DNA of 64,000 bases from Paenibacillus taichungensis (GCF_013359905.1 NZ_JABMCC010000094.1:62001-126000); one strand, 5' to 3'; counted from the stretch's first letter, positions 34,934 to 44,850 are shown. Notes: generated by a model not told the origin, from the letters alone. Made by a program: numbers and translations.

Positions 34934-34981
34934 ATGAGGCTGTCCCGATGTCAACACAGAAATCGGGATGGTCTTCTCCTT
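34934..34981 (+). terminator. Probable intrinsic terminator
   Basis: CCCGAT (near 34945) pairs with ATCGGG (near 34967), extended outward with G-U pairs, and a pyrimidine-rich tail with TTTT follows. Confidence 0.55.
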
Positions 34982-35009
34982 TTGACAACCCCACTTCATC
35001 CGATATAAT
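34982..35009 (+). promoter_or_regulatory. Consensus sigma-A promoter
   Basis: TTGACA (34982-34987) and TATAAT (35004-35009) are both exact consensus hexamers, 16 bases apart. It should drive the AraC regulator and the GH3-GH38-epimerase operon. Its strength suggests a constitutive sensor. Confidence 0.8.
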
Positions 35010-35111
35010 TTACTGAATATTTATGGAAAATTAGCGACCAGATTGGCGCGGTTGTCATTCCAGCTTATGCAAAATGCTCATACGTATAAACAGTGGTGGG
35101 GGGCCTCGGAG

Positions 35112-37334
35112 ATGAACAACAGTTGGTTTAGACGTTTGCTGCTATCGTATTTGCCTGTTTTTTTTATCGTGACCACAATCCTGTTTATCATTTTCTTTCA
35201 GGTATTCAATGAACAGAACCGGAGAGAAGCACTCAAGGCCAATGAATTTCTGGCGTCACAGGTAACGCAATATTTGGACAATTCACTACGTTCCATCGAC
35301 TTCAAGGTGCTGCGTGATATTTTGACCAATCCCAACCTGAAAAATTATTATTCGGTAACCGGAAGCAAAGATGTGTATGCCGGAATTCAAGCAGTCCAGG
35401 TTATTGATGAATTAAAAATAGAGTATCCACTGATTGATTCCATATATCTGGTGAGATACAACGATGATACGGTATTCAGCAACGGCAAGGCGGTGCCGAT
35501 TGAGGAATTCCCGGATGCAGCGTTTATTAAAGACAGTCGTGCTGCGGCAACGCAAAAGTGGGTGGGGGCGAGATCCTTTAAGGCATTTCCAACCGAGGAA
35601 GGAAAACAGGTCATTACACTCATTCGCGGTGTCGGAAACGGCACGGGCCTTGTCGTTGTTAACGTCGATCTGCCGACCTTGCAGAAATCCATCATGCAGA
35701 TGTATGACCCTGAGTTCACCTTCGTGAATATCTTCAATCGCTCGGGTGGCAATCTGTGGGACGGAGCAATGCAGGGTGGAATTACAGCAGTTTCTCCCAA
35801 AACAGACTCAGGTGAAGTATTCTCCGAGTTTACATCCAGCTACAGTGGCTGGAAGGTACAGACGGGGCTGAACAATGGCAAGATCGTCAAATTTGCCCTG
35901 AAGTTTTATAATATCTGGTTTGTTTTTGCCGTTGCCGTTGTCCTGATTGGTGTGGTGTGGGTGATCTATGTAACACGTAGAAATTACAAGCCCATCCAGC
36001 AGATTGTCACGTTGATTGAGACGGTGGCTTCGCAGAAACAGCCAGGGGCGGGTTATACGAAGGATAACGAGTTTCGTTTTATCCAGACTACGCTGGAGCG
36101 AATGATTGATCAAACCAAGCAATATCAGGAGGAGCATGAAGAGAACCTGATTTTGCAGAAGAAATACTTCTTTCAGGAGCTGCTGGAGGGTACGCGGGAC
36201 TTTACCGGCAATGAACTGACAGCGGAGATGAGCAGGTTCAAGCTCCCGCAGTTAGAGGATCGATGGGCTGTAATGGTGGTGGAGATCGATCAGTATTCCC
36301 GATTCATGGAGGAGTACCACAATCAGGATCAATCCCTCCTGAAATTCGTGTTATCCAGCATTCTACAGGAGAGTGCAAGGCACGAGGGCACCGAAGTGTG
36401 GGCTGAGTGGATATCGGATCAGCGTCTGTATGCCATACTCTGGATTCCCGAAATGGAGAAAGGTGAGGAGACCGAGCAGAGACTGCTCTCCGGTTATCTT
36501 GACAGGGTTGGGCAGTATTTGAACTTCACCGTAACCATCGGTATTGGAAGAGTCGCAGTGGATGTCCGTGGTCTGAGAGCTTCGCTGAAGGAGGCGGTGC
36601 ATGCCTTGGAATACAAGGCTGTGCTCGGCATGAATCGTATCATTCCATGTGGGGAGGTACCGAACTCAACGAATGATGTGTATGAATTCCTGAAGACGAT
36701 CTCTTTGCTGGTACAGGCGATGCGACTCTCGGAAGATGTGTGGGAGAAGCATTTTGACCGCTTATTCGAACAGATCCATGAATCCGTGCTCTCCCGCCAG
36801 GAGATTATGAATACGGTCCAATTGCTGTTCCAGCACTATAACCGGGAGTTCGCAGAACTTCCACGAGAGTATCAGGAGCGATGGGCATCTGTATTTACAC
36901 CACTTCTTCCTAGGTTGGAAGGTTGGGAGACGTTGGATGATTTACGCGCGCTGTGCTGGGAAGGTTTCCGTGAGCTGGCTGATGAGATGCAGACGCTTCA
37001 TTGCTCCAGAAAACATCGATCTCATATTCTTGAAATTCGCAAGTATATTGAACAGAACTACAACAACCCCGAGCTGTCACTAAATTATCTAAGTGATCTA
37101 TTTGATATCAATCCGAAATATTTAAGTAAGCTATTTAAGGACGAGATTGGTGAGAAGTTCGTGGATCTTCTGATTAGTCACCGTATTGAGAAGGCGAAAC
37201 AGCTCATGCTGGAGACGGATAAGGCCATTCAGGAGATCAGTGAGGAAGTTGGGTATACGAATTACAATTCCTTCAATCGGGCGTTCAAGAATGTGGTGGG
37301 TGTTGCGCCTAGCGACTATCGAAAAGCCATGTGA
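35112..37334 (+). CDS. Membrane-anchored AraC-family transcriptional regulator (second)
   Basis: A 740-residue regulator with a membrane helix near residues 9-31 (LPVFFIVTTILFIIFFQVF), an extracellular Cache-like sensor to about residue 280, a second helix (WFVFAVAVVLIGVVWVIYV), a cytoplasmic region, and an AraC DNA-binding end (YLSDLFDINPKYLSKLFKDE and ISEEVGYTNYNSFNRAFKN). ATG 35112 is preferred over TTG 35043, which has no ribosome-binding site. It heads an operon 44 bases before a GH3 gene and probably controls the adjacent transporter and hydrolases. Confidence 0.87.
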   Translation: MNNSWFRRLLLSYLPVFFIVTTILFIIFFQVFNEQNRREALKANEFLASQVTQYLDNSLRSIDFKVLRDILTNPNLKNYYSVTGSKDVYAGIQAVQVIDELKIEYPLIDSIYLVRYNDDTVFSNGKAVPIEEFPDAAFIKDSRAAATQKWVGARSFKAFPTEEGKQVITLIRGVGNGTGLVVVNVDLPTLQKSIMQMYDPEFTFVNIFNRSGGNLWDGAMQGGITAVSPKTDSGEVFSEFTSSYSGWKVQTGLNNGKIVKFALKFYNIWFVFAVAVVLIGVVWVIYVTRRNYKPIQQIVTLIETVASQKQPGAGYTKDNEFRFIQTTLERMIDQTKQYQEEHEENLILQKKYFFQELLEGTRDFTGNELTAEMSRFKLPQLEDRWAVMVVEIDQYSRFMEEYHNQDQSLLKFVLSSILQESARHEGTEVWAEWISDQRLYAILWIPEMEKGEETEQRLLSGYLDRVGQYLNFTVTIGIGRVAVDVRGLRASLKEAVHALEYKAVLGMNRIIPCGEVPNSTNDVYEFLKTISLLVQAMRLSEDVWEKHFDRLFEQIHESVLSRQEIMNTVQLLFQHYNREFAELPREYQERWASVFTPLLPRLEGWETLDDLRALCWEGFRELADEMQTLHCSRKHRSHILEIRKYIEQNYNNPELSLNYLSDLFDINPKYLSKLFKDEIGEKFVDLLISHRIEKAKQLMLETDKAIQEISEEVGYTNYNSFNRAFKNVVGVAPSDYRKAM

Positions 37335-37378
37335 GCCCATGCACCAGACTAAGCCGAACTCATAAGGAGAATATGCAT

Positions 37379-39691
37379 ATGGACTATAAAGATGCATCGC
37401 TTTCCGTTCAGGAGCGGACCCAAGATCTGCTCGGGCGGATGACCACGGAGGAGAAGATAGGGCAGCTGATCCAGCCGATGGGGTGGAAGACTTATGTTAA
37501 GGAAGCAGATGGTACGGTTCAGGTTACGGATGAGTTTAAAAAGGAAATCGCAGATGGTGGGATTGGGTCTTTATATGGAACACTTCGTGCTGATCCCTGG
37601 ACGGAAGTGACGCTGGAGACTGGCCTGACGCCTAGGCAGGGAGCTGTTGCCACCAATGAAATCCAGCGGTATGCCATGGAGAACTCCCGGCTGGGCATTC
37701 CCATTTTGTTCGGGGAAGAGTGTTCTCACGGGCATATGGCCATTGGGGCAACTGTATTCCCGGTGCCGTTAGCAGTAGGAAGTGCTTGGAACACGGAATT
37801 GTACCGCAAGATGTGTGAAGCGATTGCTGTGGAGACTCGGAGCCAGGGAGGAGCGGCAACATATTCGCCTGTGCTTGATGTAGTACGGGACCCGAGATGG
37901 GGACGGACGGAGGAATGTTTTGCCGAAGATCCATACCTGATCGGTGAATTGGCGGTTGAAGCGATAAAAGGTTTACAGGGTGACCGGCTCGATTCTAATC
38001 GGACGATTGTGGCGACACTCAAACATTTTGCAGCCTATGGCAGCTCGGAGGGTGGGCGCAATGCTGCTCCGGTGCATATGGGACTACGAGAGCTGCACGA
38101 GGTGGATCTGCTGCCGTTCAAGAAAGCAGTGGAAGCCGGAGCATGTTCTGTCATGACAGCGTATAACGAGATTGATGGTGTGCCTTGTACGTCGAGTTCA
38201 TATCTGCTGAATGATCTCCTACGCGTGCAATTGGGTTTTGACGGATTTGTCATTACTGACTTTGGTGCAATTCAGATGCTTGTCAATGGACACAACACCG
38301 CGGAGAACGGGGAGCAGGCCGTTGCTCAGTCGCTTAAGGCAGGGGTGGACATGGAAATGTCCGGGTACATGTACCGCAAGCATCTCGGGCAGGCCCTGTC
38401 GCAAGGATTGATTGAAGAGAAGGATCTGGATACGGCGGTAAGGCGGGTGCTGGAGATGAAGTTCAGACTGGGCTTATTCGAACAACCTTTCGTTGATCCT
38501 GACTTTGCAGAGCAGGTGATCGGATGTGAAGAACATATTCAGCTGGCGAGAAAAGTCGCGCAGGAGGGAATCATTTTACTCAAAAATGAAGACAACACCC
38601 TTCCGCTCGGTAAAACAGGTACAAAACTGGCGGTCATTGGACCGAATGCAAACCACGTCTACAACCAGCTTGGCGACTACACCTCGCCGCAGCCGAGAGG
38701 ACAGATCGTTACGGTGCTGGATGGGATTACGCGCAAGCTTGGTGCTGACACCGGAAAGGTGCTGTACGCACCGGGCTGCCGGATCAAAGGGGATTCCAGA
38801 GAGGGCTTTGCGCAAGCGCTCGCCTGTGCTGAAGAAGCAGATACTGTCATTATGGTGATGGGAGGGTCAAGTAGTCGGGATTTTGGCGAAGGGACCATTG
38901 ATCTGCGGACGGGGGCATCCGTTGTTACGGATGATCCATGGAACGATATGGAATGCGGTGAAGGGATAGACCGATCGTCTCTGAACCTGATGGGTGTTCA
39001 ACTGGAACTGGTGCAAGAAGTACATAAGCTGGGGAAACCGGTTATTGTCGTATATATTAACGGAAGGCCCATTGCCGAACCATGGATTGATGAGCATGCC
39101 CATGCCATTGTGGAAGCATGGTACCCCGGGCAGGAGGGGGGCAACGCCATTGCAGATATTCTGTTCGGTGATGTGAATCCATCTGGTCGTCTTACCATCT
39201 CCATTCCCAAGCATGTAGGTCAGCTTCCGGTCAACTACAATGCCAAACGTACCCGGGGCAAGCGATATTTGGAGACCGATCTGGTACCACAATATCCGTT
39301 CGGTTTTGGGCTTAGTTATACAGAATTCAAGTACGAGAATGTAAGAGTTGTACCCGAAGTGATTGGACCAGACGATGAAGCAGAGGTGCAGGTGGAGGTC
39401 ACAAATACGGGAGCGGTTGCGGGAAATGAGGTTGTACAGCTGTATATTACGGACGTATCGGCTTCGGTCACCCGTTCCGAAATTTCACTGAAGGGATTTC
39501 GTAAAATCCATCTAGAGCCGGGACAGACCCAGACGGTGACGTTCCCTGTGCAAAAAGAACATCTAGAGCTGATCGATTCCCGTCTTCAGCCTGTTGTGGA
39601 GCCGGGTGAATTCAGACTAATGGTTGGCAGCAGTTCCAGAGACTGTACTGCTTGTAGTTTACACATCCAGAAGGTGGGGGTGGAGGTATGA
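37379..39691 (+). CDS. GH3 beta-glycosidase, usual domain order
   Basis: A 770-residue enzyme without signal peptide. The barrel comes first (LLGRMTTEEKIGQLIQPMGW, then DPRWGRTEECFAEDPYL, KHFAAYG, nucleophile Asp294 in VITDFGA). The sandwich domain (QEGIILLKNEDNTLPL) follows, then a fibronectin-like domain after FGFGLSYTEF. This is a beta-glucosidase/xylosidase-type GH3 protein, exact sugar uncertain. AAGGAG lies 9 bases before ATG 37379; ATG 37373 is too close. The stop overlaps the GH38 start. Confidence 0.9.
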   Translation: MDYKDASLSVQERTQDLLGRMTTEEKIGQLIQPMGWKTYVKEADGTVQVTDEFKKEIADGGIGSLYGTLRADPWTEVTLETGLTPRQGAVATNEIQRYAMENSRLGIPILFGEECSHGHMAIGATVFPVPLAVGSAWNTELYRKMCEAIAVETRSQGGAATYSPVLDVVRDPRWGRTEECFAEDPYLIGELAVEAIKGLQGDRLDSNRTIVATLKHFAAYGSSEGGRNAAPVHMGLRELHEVDLLPFKKAVEAGACSVMTAYNEIDGVPCTSSSYLLNDLLRVQLGFDGFVITDFGAIQMLVNGHNTAENGEQAVAQSLKAGVDMEMSGYMYRKHLGQALSQGLIEEKDLDTAVRRVLEMKFRLGLFEQPFVDPDFAEQVIGCEEHIQLARKVAQEGIILLKNEDNTLPLGKTGTKLAVIGPNANHVYNQLGDYTSPQPRGQIVTVLDGITRKLGADTGKVLYAPGCRIKGDSREGFAQALACAEEADTVIMVMGGSSSRDFGEGTIDLRTGASVVTDDPWNDMECGEGIDRSSLNLMGVQLELVQEVHKLGKPVIVVYINGRPIAEPWIDEHAHAIVEAWYPGQEGGNAIADILFGDVNPSGRLTISIPKHVGQLPVNYNAKRTRGKRYLETDLVPQYPFGFGLSYTEFKYENVRVVPEVIGPDDEAEVQVEVTNTGAVAGNEVVQLYITDVSASVTRSEISLKGFRKIHLEPGQTQTVTFPVQKEHLELIDSRLQPVVEPGEFRLMVGSSSRDCTACSLHIQKVGVEV

Positions 39692-42600
39692 TTCGAATTC
39701 AGAGATTCATTCAGGATCTGACTCAGCAGCAATGGAGGGATACTATTGAACTTCCAGAGTGGCAGATGCAGAAAGCCAAGTATGTCCGGCCAGGGGAATA
39801 TGAGTATGAACAGAAGAATGCGGCTGTTCAAAGCTTGAATCCACTCCATAGTAACCATGGAACGACTTATTTTCTGAGCAAAACCGTAGAGATTCCGGCC
39901 AATTGGGAGGAAGATGTGGTCGGATTGATCTTCGAGGCCAGGGGTGAAGGGCTGCTGAAGGTGAATGGCGTGCCTTATCACGGACTGGACCGCAATCATG
40001 GGTATGTACCGTTACCGAAGAGCCGTGTGGGAACTACGCCATTGCTGGAGATTGAGCTATTTGATCCCATACCAGAACCACATGACCCCTTGAATCGACA
40101 GGCGGTCATCCAGCCGCCAATTCAGGGCATTCGAGCCGCTTTGGTTCGTGTTAATTCGCCTTTACAGAGTCTAATGTATAGCATTACGGTACTTTCGGAA
40201 TCACTCCGAGCATTACCGGAGAAAGACTTAAAGCGCACCCGTCTTATCCGGGATATTCATCAGGTGATGGATAAGATGTACAACGAGCCGGAGCGCTGGA
40301 GTGAAGCGGCGTGGGTGCAGCATTGGGAAGAATGGCTCGCACAGTCGGTGCAGGAGGAAGACCCGGAAGAGTATCGAGACGGATTCATGCATTTGGTTGG
40401 GCAATCCCATATCGACATTGCCTGGCTGTGGCCTGTGCGTGAGACTGTGCGCAAGTCCAGCCGCACCTTCTCCACGATGTGTACTTTGATGGATGAGTAT
40501 CCGGAGTTCGTGTATTCGCAGAGTCAACCACAGCTGTATGCATTCGTGAGAGAGCACTATCCTGAGCTGTACGAACGAATCAAAACCCGAATTGCCGAAG
40601 GCCGCTGGGAACTGGTTGGTGGCATGTGGGTCGAGCCGGATCTGAATATTCCGAGTGGCGAGTCGCTTGTGCGTCAGATCCTGTACGGGCAGAACTTTTA
40701 TCAGGAGGAATTCGGCAAGCGTTCAAACATCGAGTGGCTTCCTGACACGTTTGGCTACTGTGCTTCGCTGCCACAACTGCTCAAGCTGGCTGACATTCCT
40801 TATTTTATGACCACCAAGCTCAATTGGAATGATACCAACGTTTTCCCGTATGATCTGTTCCATTGGGTAGGCATTGACGGCACCTCGGTGCTTGCGTATC
40901 TCAATCACGGAGTGAATGAGCATACCCGGCCCAAAGATGTCGATGAGCACTGGCAATCCTACAAGCAGAAGGATGTACACCCCGAGCAAATGCTGCTATA
41001 TGGGCATGGCGATGGTGGAGGCGGGGTAACGAACGAAATGGTTGCGTTCGCAGAGCGATCCCATTTCATGGTTGGGCAGCCCATTAGCAATTTCAGTACA
41101 GCAGGCGCGTTTTTCGAAGAAATTTCGAACAACAATCCTAAGCTGCCCAAATGGCATGGCGACTTATATCTGGAACTGCATCGTGGAACCTATACAACTC
41201 ATGCACGCAACAAAAGGAGCAATCGCAAAGCAGAGGTGTTGTATCGGGAAGCTGAAATCTGGGGGCAGTTTGCCGGAGTTGAAGCAGCACAGGCGAAAAG
41301 TGATCTGGATGAAGGCTGGAAGCTGATCATGCTGAATCAATTCCATGATATTATCCCGGGCACGTCCATTCCCGAAGTATACGTAACATCAATGGAAGAG
41401 TATACGAAAGTATTCGCTCTGGGGACATCGGCTATGAATGGTACCCTTAGTAGTATTGAGGACCGCATTGCGACAGATGGCTTCGACGGTCTGCCCTATG
41501 TTGTATTTAATAGCCTAGGCTGGGAGAGGGGAGAAGTTGTTACGATTACAGGCGACGAGAAACTGAGCGGTTTAGCAGCGTTTGACCATCGGGGTAATCG
41601 TCTGCTGAGTGACCTGGAGGCAAATGGAGACGTGCTGACCTTGTCAGTCTATGTCCCATCCATTCCGGCCTTTGGATATGCCACGATATGGCTACGCCAG
41701 GCACCGGATGCCAATCTTCCTGCATTGAAACAGGATGAATCTTTTCCTTCTGTCTGGGAAACGGACTTTTACACGCTTGAATTTAACGATGTAGGAGAGA
41801 TCATCAGATGGTATGACAAAACCATGCAACGGGAGTGGCTGAAACCGAGCGATAAAGCGAATGAGTTACAGTTTTTCCATGACAGGCCAACGTATTGGGA
41901 TGCTTGGGATATTGATCCGCGGTTTGAATCGCAGCGTGCAGGAGTGGCAGAGCTGATCTCCAAAGAAGTAGTACAGCGTGGAGTAACGCAGGATATCCTT
42001 CGGTTTCACTGGAAGTTAAACGAGTCCGAGATTCACCAGGATATCATTCTATATCGTCATCAGCGACGTGTTGATTTCAAGACAAAGGTGAACTGGGCGG
42101 AGAGTCATAAGCTGCTCAAAGTGGCTTTTCCCGTTGATTTGGTATCAGCGAAAGCAGCCTATGAAATCCCGTTTGGTGCGCTGGAGCGCCCTACTCATAA
42201 CAACACCAGCTGGGAGCAAGCCCAGTTTGAAGTGTGTGGTCACCGCTGGGCGGATATCTCCGAGGGCAACAGTGGTGTAAGCCTGCTGAACGATTGTAAA
42301 TATGGATATGACATCAAGGATCAGACGATCCGTCTTTCTCTACTGCGTGCTCCTAAATGGCCGGATGAACATGCTGACCAGGGTGAGCATGAATTCACGT
42401 ATTCCCTGCTGCCGCATCAGGGAGATTGGCGGGAAGCGGGTGTGGTACGACGTGCGATGGAACTGAACCACCCGGTTCGGGTTGTTGCAAGTGAACGACA
42501 CTCTGGCACATTGCCAGCAGAGCACAGATGGGTTCATTTCCATAGTGAACATGTCATTCTGGATACGATTAAGGCTTCCGAAGACGGTACGGGAGCGGTA

Positions 42601-42789
42601 CTTCGTTTCTATGAGTCATCTGGTGGAAGAGAAACGGTTGAGATTCAATGGGCTGACGCGCGTATACAGACGTCTGTAGTCAATCTGTTGGAGGATGATA
42701 TTAGACCACTAGCTTGTCATGAAGGGAATTTTGAGCTGACGTTCAAGCCATATGAAATTCAAACTGTGAAGCTGGTCTCAGCAGATTAG
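39688..42789 (+). CDS. Alpha-mannosidase, GH38
   Basis: A 1033-residue cytoplasmic enzyme. HIDIAWLWP gives zinc ligands His241 and Asp243. WLPDTFGY carries the nucleophile Asp353. LNQFHDIIPGTSIPEVY adds another zinc-binding His. The N-terminal 230 residues and the C-terminal beta domains match bacterial class II alpha-mannosidases. Its ATG overlaps the GH3 stop by four bases (ATGA), after GGAGGT. It likely removes alpha-mannose from imported or extracellular glycan fragments. Confidence 0.93.
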   Translation: MIRIQRFIQDLTQQQWRDTIELPEWQMQKAKYVRPGEYEYEQKNAAVQSLNPLHSNHGTTYFLSKTVEIPANWEEDVVGLIFEARGEGLLKVNGVPYHGLDRNHGYVPLPKSRVGTTPLLEIELFDPIPEPHDPLNRQAVIQPPIQGIRAALVRVNSPLQSLMYSITVLSESLRALPEKDLKRTRLIRDIHQVMDKMYNEPERWSEAAWVQHWEEWLAQSVQEEDPEEYRDGFMHLVGQSHIDIAWLWPVRETVRKSSRTFSTMCTLMDEYPEFVYSQSQPQLYAFVREHYPELYERIKTRIAEGRWELVGGMWVEPDLNIPSGESLVRQILYGQNFYQEEFGKRSNIEWLPDTFGYCASLPQLLKLADIPYFMTTKLNWNDTNVFPYDLFHWVGIDGTSVLAYLNHGVNEHTRPKDVDEHWQSYKQKDVHPEQMLLYGHGDGGGGVTNEMVAFAERSHFMVGQPISNFSTAGAFFEEISNNNPKLPKWHGDLYLELHRGTYTTHARNKRSNRKAEVLYREAEIWGQFAGVEAAQAKSDLDEGWKLIMLNQFHDIIPGTSIPEVYVTSMEEYTKVFALGTSAMNGTLSSIEDRIATDGFDGLPYVVFNSLGWERGEVVTITGDEKLSGLAAFDHRGNRLLSDLEANGDVLTLSVYVPSIPAFGYATIWLRQAPDANLPALKQDESFPSVWETDFYTLEFNDVGEIIRWYDKTMQREWLKPSDKANELQFFHDRPTYWDAWDIDPRFESQRAGVAELISKEVVQRGVTQDILRFHWKLNESEIHQDIILYRHQRRVDFKTKVNWAESHKLLKVAFPVDLVSAKAAYEIPFGALERPTHNNTSWEQAQFEVCGHRWADISEGNSGVSLLNDCKYGYDIKDQTIRLSLLRAPKWPDEHADQGEHEFTYSLLPHQGDWREAGVVRRAMELNHPVRVVASERHSGTLPAEHRWVHFHSEHVILDTIKASEDGTGAVLRFYESSGGRETVEIQWADARIQTSVVNLLEDDIRPLACHEGNFELTFKPYEIQTVKLVSAD

Positions 42790-42928
42790 TCTCAAGAAAC
42801 CGGATAAGAAATGATCGGAGAAAAAGGAGTGACCGGGTAGGGGTCGAAAATTGTATAGAGCATTCCGTCCATCATGAAGGCTCACCAGGAATGAAAAATC
42901 AAATACCGATTTAACGGGAGGGTATGGC

Positions 42929-43804
42929 ATGAAATTAACAAACAAGATTGGCGTGATCGTGGATAGCTTCGGTGTAGGTGTACGTGAAGGATTAAGCAAA
43001 GCGAAGGATGTAGGTGCAGAAGGCGTACAGATCTATGCAGTCCATGGAGAGATGGACCCTGAGAACCTCTCTCCGACAGCTCGCAAGGAGTTAAGAAGTT
43101 ATATCGATTCTCTTGGTCTTGAAATTTCTGCCCTGGTTGGCGATTTGGGCGGTCACGGGTTTCAGGTCAAGGAGGATAATCCGTGGAAAGTAGAGAAGTC
43201 CAAGCGCATCGTGGATCTTGCTCTGGATCTAGGTACAAATATCGTCACAACACATATCGGTATTGTTCCGCACGATCCTTCCTCCGAAGTGTATGCCACA
43301 CTGCATGCCGCATGTGAGGAACTGGGCCAATATGCCAAAAGCGCAGGAGCCTACTTCGCGATTGAAACGGGACCGGAAACGGCAGCAGACCTGAAAGGGT
43401 TTCTGGATACCCTGTCGACTAACGGGGTTTCGGTGAATTTTGACCCGGCGAACATGGTGATGGTTACTGGAGATGACCCTGCACGAGGTGTTCATCTGCT
43501 CAAGGATTATATTGTGCATACCCATGTGAAAGATGGTGTGCGCCTGAAGGAAGTAGACCCGAGGGACGTATACGGTGCAGTGGGATATGCGCCTATGGAT
43601 CATGAGAAAATTGCCGAAATGGTCTCTTCCGGAACATTCTTCCGTGAGGTACCGCTGGGCGAGGGCAGTGTGGATTTTGACGCATACTTTGCAGCCCTTC
43701 GGGATATTGGCTACAAAGGTTATCTGACGATTGAACGCGAGGTAGGCGACCAGCCGGAACAGGACATTCGCAAAGCGGTTAAATTTATCCAACAATACCG
43801 ATAG
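42929..43804 (+). CDS. Sugar phosphate isomerase/epimerase-like TIM barrel protein
   Basis: A 291-residue xylose-isomerase-like protein. KLTNKIGVIVDSFGVGVREG opens it; metal-ligand regions are FAIETGPETAADL, VNFDPANMVM, VHTHVKDG and YLTIEREVG. It belongs to the same fold as the next gene but is a different subgroup. GGGAGGG precedes the ATG. It is 12 bases before the next gene, so a two-step sugar conversion is plausible; substrate unknown. Confidence 0.87.
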   Translation: MKLTNKIGVIVDSFGVGVREGLSKAKDVGAEGVQIYAVHGEMDPENLSPTARKELRSYIDSLGLEISALVGDLGGHGFQVKEDNPWKVEKSKRIVDLALDLGTNIVTTHIGIVPHDPSSEVYATLHAACEELGQYAKSAGAYFAIETGPETAADLKGFLDTLSTNGVSVNFDPANMVMVTGDDPARGVHLLKDYIVHTHVKDGVRLKEVDPRDVYGAVGYAPMDHEKIAEMVSSGTFFREVPLGEGSVDFDAYFAALRDIGYKGYLTIEREVGDQPEQDIRKAVKFIQQYR

Positions 43805-43816
43805 GGAGCTGAGCAG

Positions 43817-44689
43817 ATGAAAGTGGGCCTGAGTACGTATAGCTTGTTGAACGATCTGAATTCGGGTGAAATGACGGTTCTGGATATCATCGACTGGATT
43901 GCCGCAAATGGTGGCGAGCATATGGAGATGGTTCCGTATGGCTACACCGTGGAGGACAATCCTGATCTCGCCGACGCCATTCGGGAGCGGGCTGCTTCTG
44001 CGGGTATTGAGCTGTCCAACTATTCGATGCCTGCGAATTTCGTGCAGGAGACGGAAGAAGCTTTTGAAGAAGAGATAGCTCGGGTCCAAAGACATGTCGA
44101 TGTTGTACACCGAATGGGTGTAAAGCATATGCGTCATGACGTAACGGCGTTTACTTTGCCTAAGGAGAAAATGACCATTGCCTGGTTTGAGGAACATTTG
44201 CCGCTGATGGTGAAGGGAAGCCAGATCATTGCTGATTATGCTGCACAGTTTGGCATTACAACAACCATTGAGAATCACGGCTTCAGTGTGCAGGCCAGTG
44301 ACCGTGTGCAGCGTGTGCTTCATGCCGTAGATCGTCCCAACTTCAAAACGACACTCGATATCGGCAACTTCATGTGCGTGGATGAGAATCCGATTATCGG
44401 GGTCATGAAAAATCTGCCGTACGCTTCTCTGGTTCACTTCAAGGACTTTTATTTCCGCCCTTATGATGAGCATCCGGGTGAAGGGGAATGGTTCACAACC
44501 GCTTACGGCAACTTCCTGCGCGGTGCCATTGTGGGGCAAGGGGATATTCCAATCCGCAAAATTGTGAGGCTGATTAAAGAATCCGGTTATGATGGTAACA
44601 TTACGATTGAGTTTGAGGGCATGGAGGAATGTAAATCTGCATCCAAAATCGCCATGAGCAACCTGCGCCGATTCTGGGAAGAGGCTTAA
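43817..44689 (+). CDS. Sugar phosphate isomerase/epimerase-like TIM barrel protein (copy 2)
   Basis: A 290-residue paralogue of the 26966-27832 protein, sharing MKVGLSTYSL, the ANGGEHMEMVPYGY equivalent, TTLDIGNFMCVDENP, FLRGAIVGQGDI and the end RRFWEEA. Probable metal ligands lie in TTIENHGFSV, TTLDIGNF, LVHFKDF and ITIEFEGME. It is last in the GH3-GH38 operon. The two copies may act on the same intermediate under two regulators. Confidence 0.87.
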   Translation: MKVGLSTYSLLNDLNSGEMTVLDIIDWIAANGGEHMEMVPYGYTVEDNPDLADAIRERAASAGIELSNYSMPANFVQETEEAFEEEIARVQRHVDVVHRMGVKHMRHDVTAFTLPKEKMTIAWFEEHLPLMVKGSQIIADYAAQFGITTTIENHGFSVQASDRVQRVLHAVDRPNFKTTLDIGNFMCVDENPIIGVMKNLPYASLVHFKDFYFRPYDEHPGEGEWFTTAYGNFLRGAIVGQGDIPIRKIVRLIKESGYDGNITIEFEGMEECKSASKIAMSNLRRFWEEA

Positions 44690-44714
44690 GACAATCATTT
44701 AGTTTTACATCGTG

Positions 44715-44742
44715 GGGCCACTTTAAGGAAGTGGCTCTTTTT
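44715..44742 (+). terminator. Intrinsic terminator
   Basis: GGGCCACTT pairs with AAGTGGCTC around TAAGG, followed by five T. It ends the GH3-GH38-epimerase operon. Confidence 0.85.
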
Positions 44743-44827
44743 GCACTTCTTATGTTGGGAAATATACTCGTCTTTGTATTAAATAAGTCATTATTTAGGG
44801 GTGCCGAGTCCCGTGATTATGATAAAG

Positions 44828-44850
44828 TATAATAAAGAGAAGCGCTTTCA
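44828..44850 (+). promoter_or_regulatory. TATAAT -10 with overlapping cre-like site
   Basis: TATAAT lies at 44828-44833; the -35 is poor. GAGAAGCGCTTTCA at 44837-44850 reads on the other strand as TGAAAGCGCTTCTC, close to the catabolite-responsive element consensus with mismatches at one end. Its place around the start site suggests glucose repression by CcpA. Confidence 0.42.

Noticed and set aside
35043..35111. Longer N-terminus for the second AraC regulator from TTG 35043
   Set aside because: No ribosome-binding site, and the added 23 residues precede a normal membrane anchor start.
43229..44698. 489-codon minus-strand frame across both epimerase genes
   Set aside because: Spans two clear plus-strand genes and has no motif; a shadow frame.
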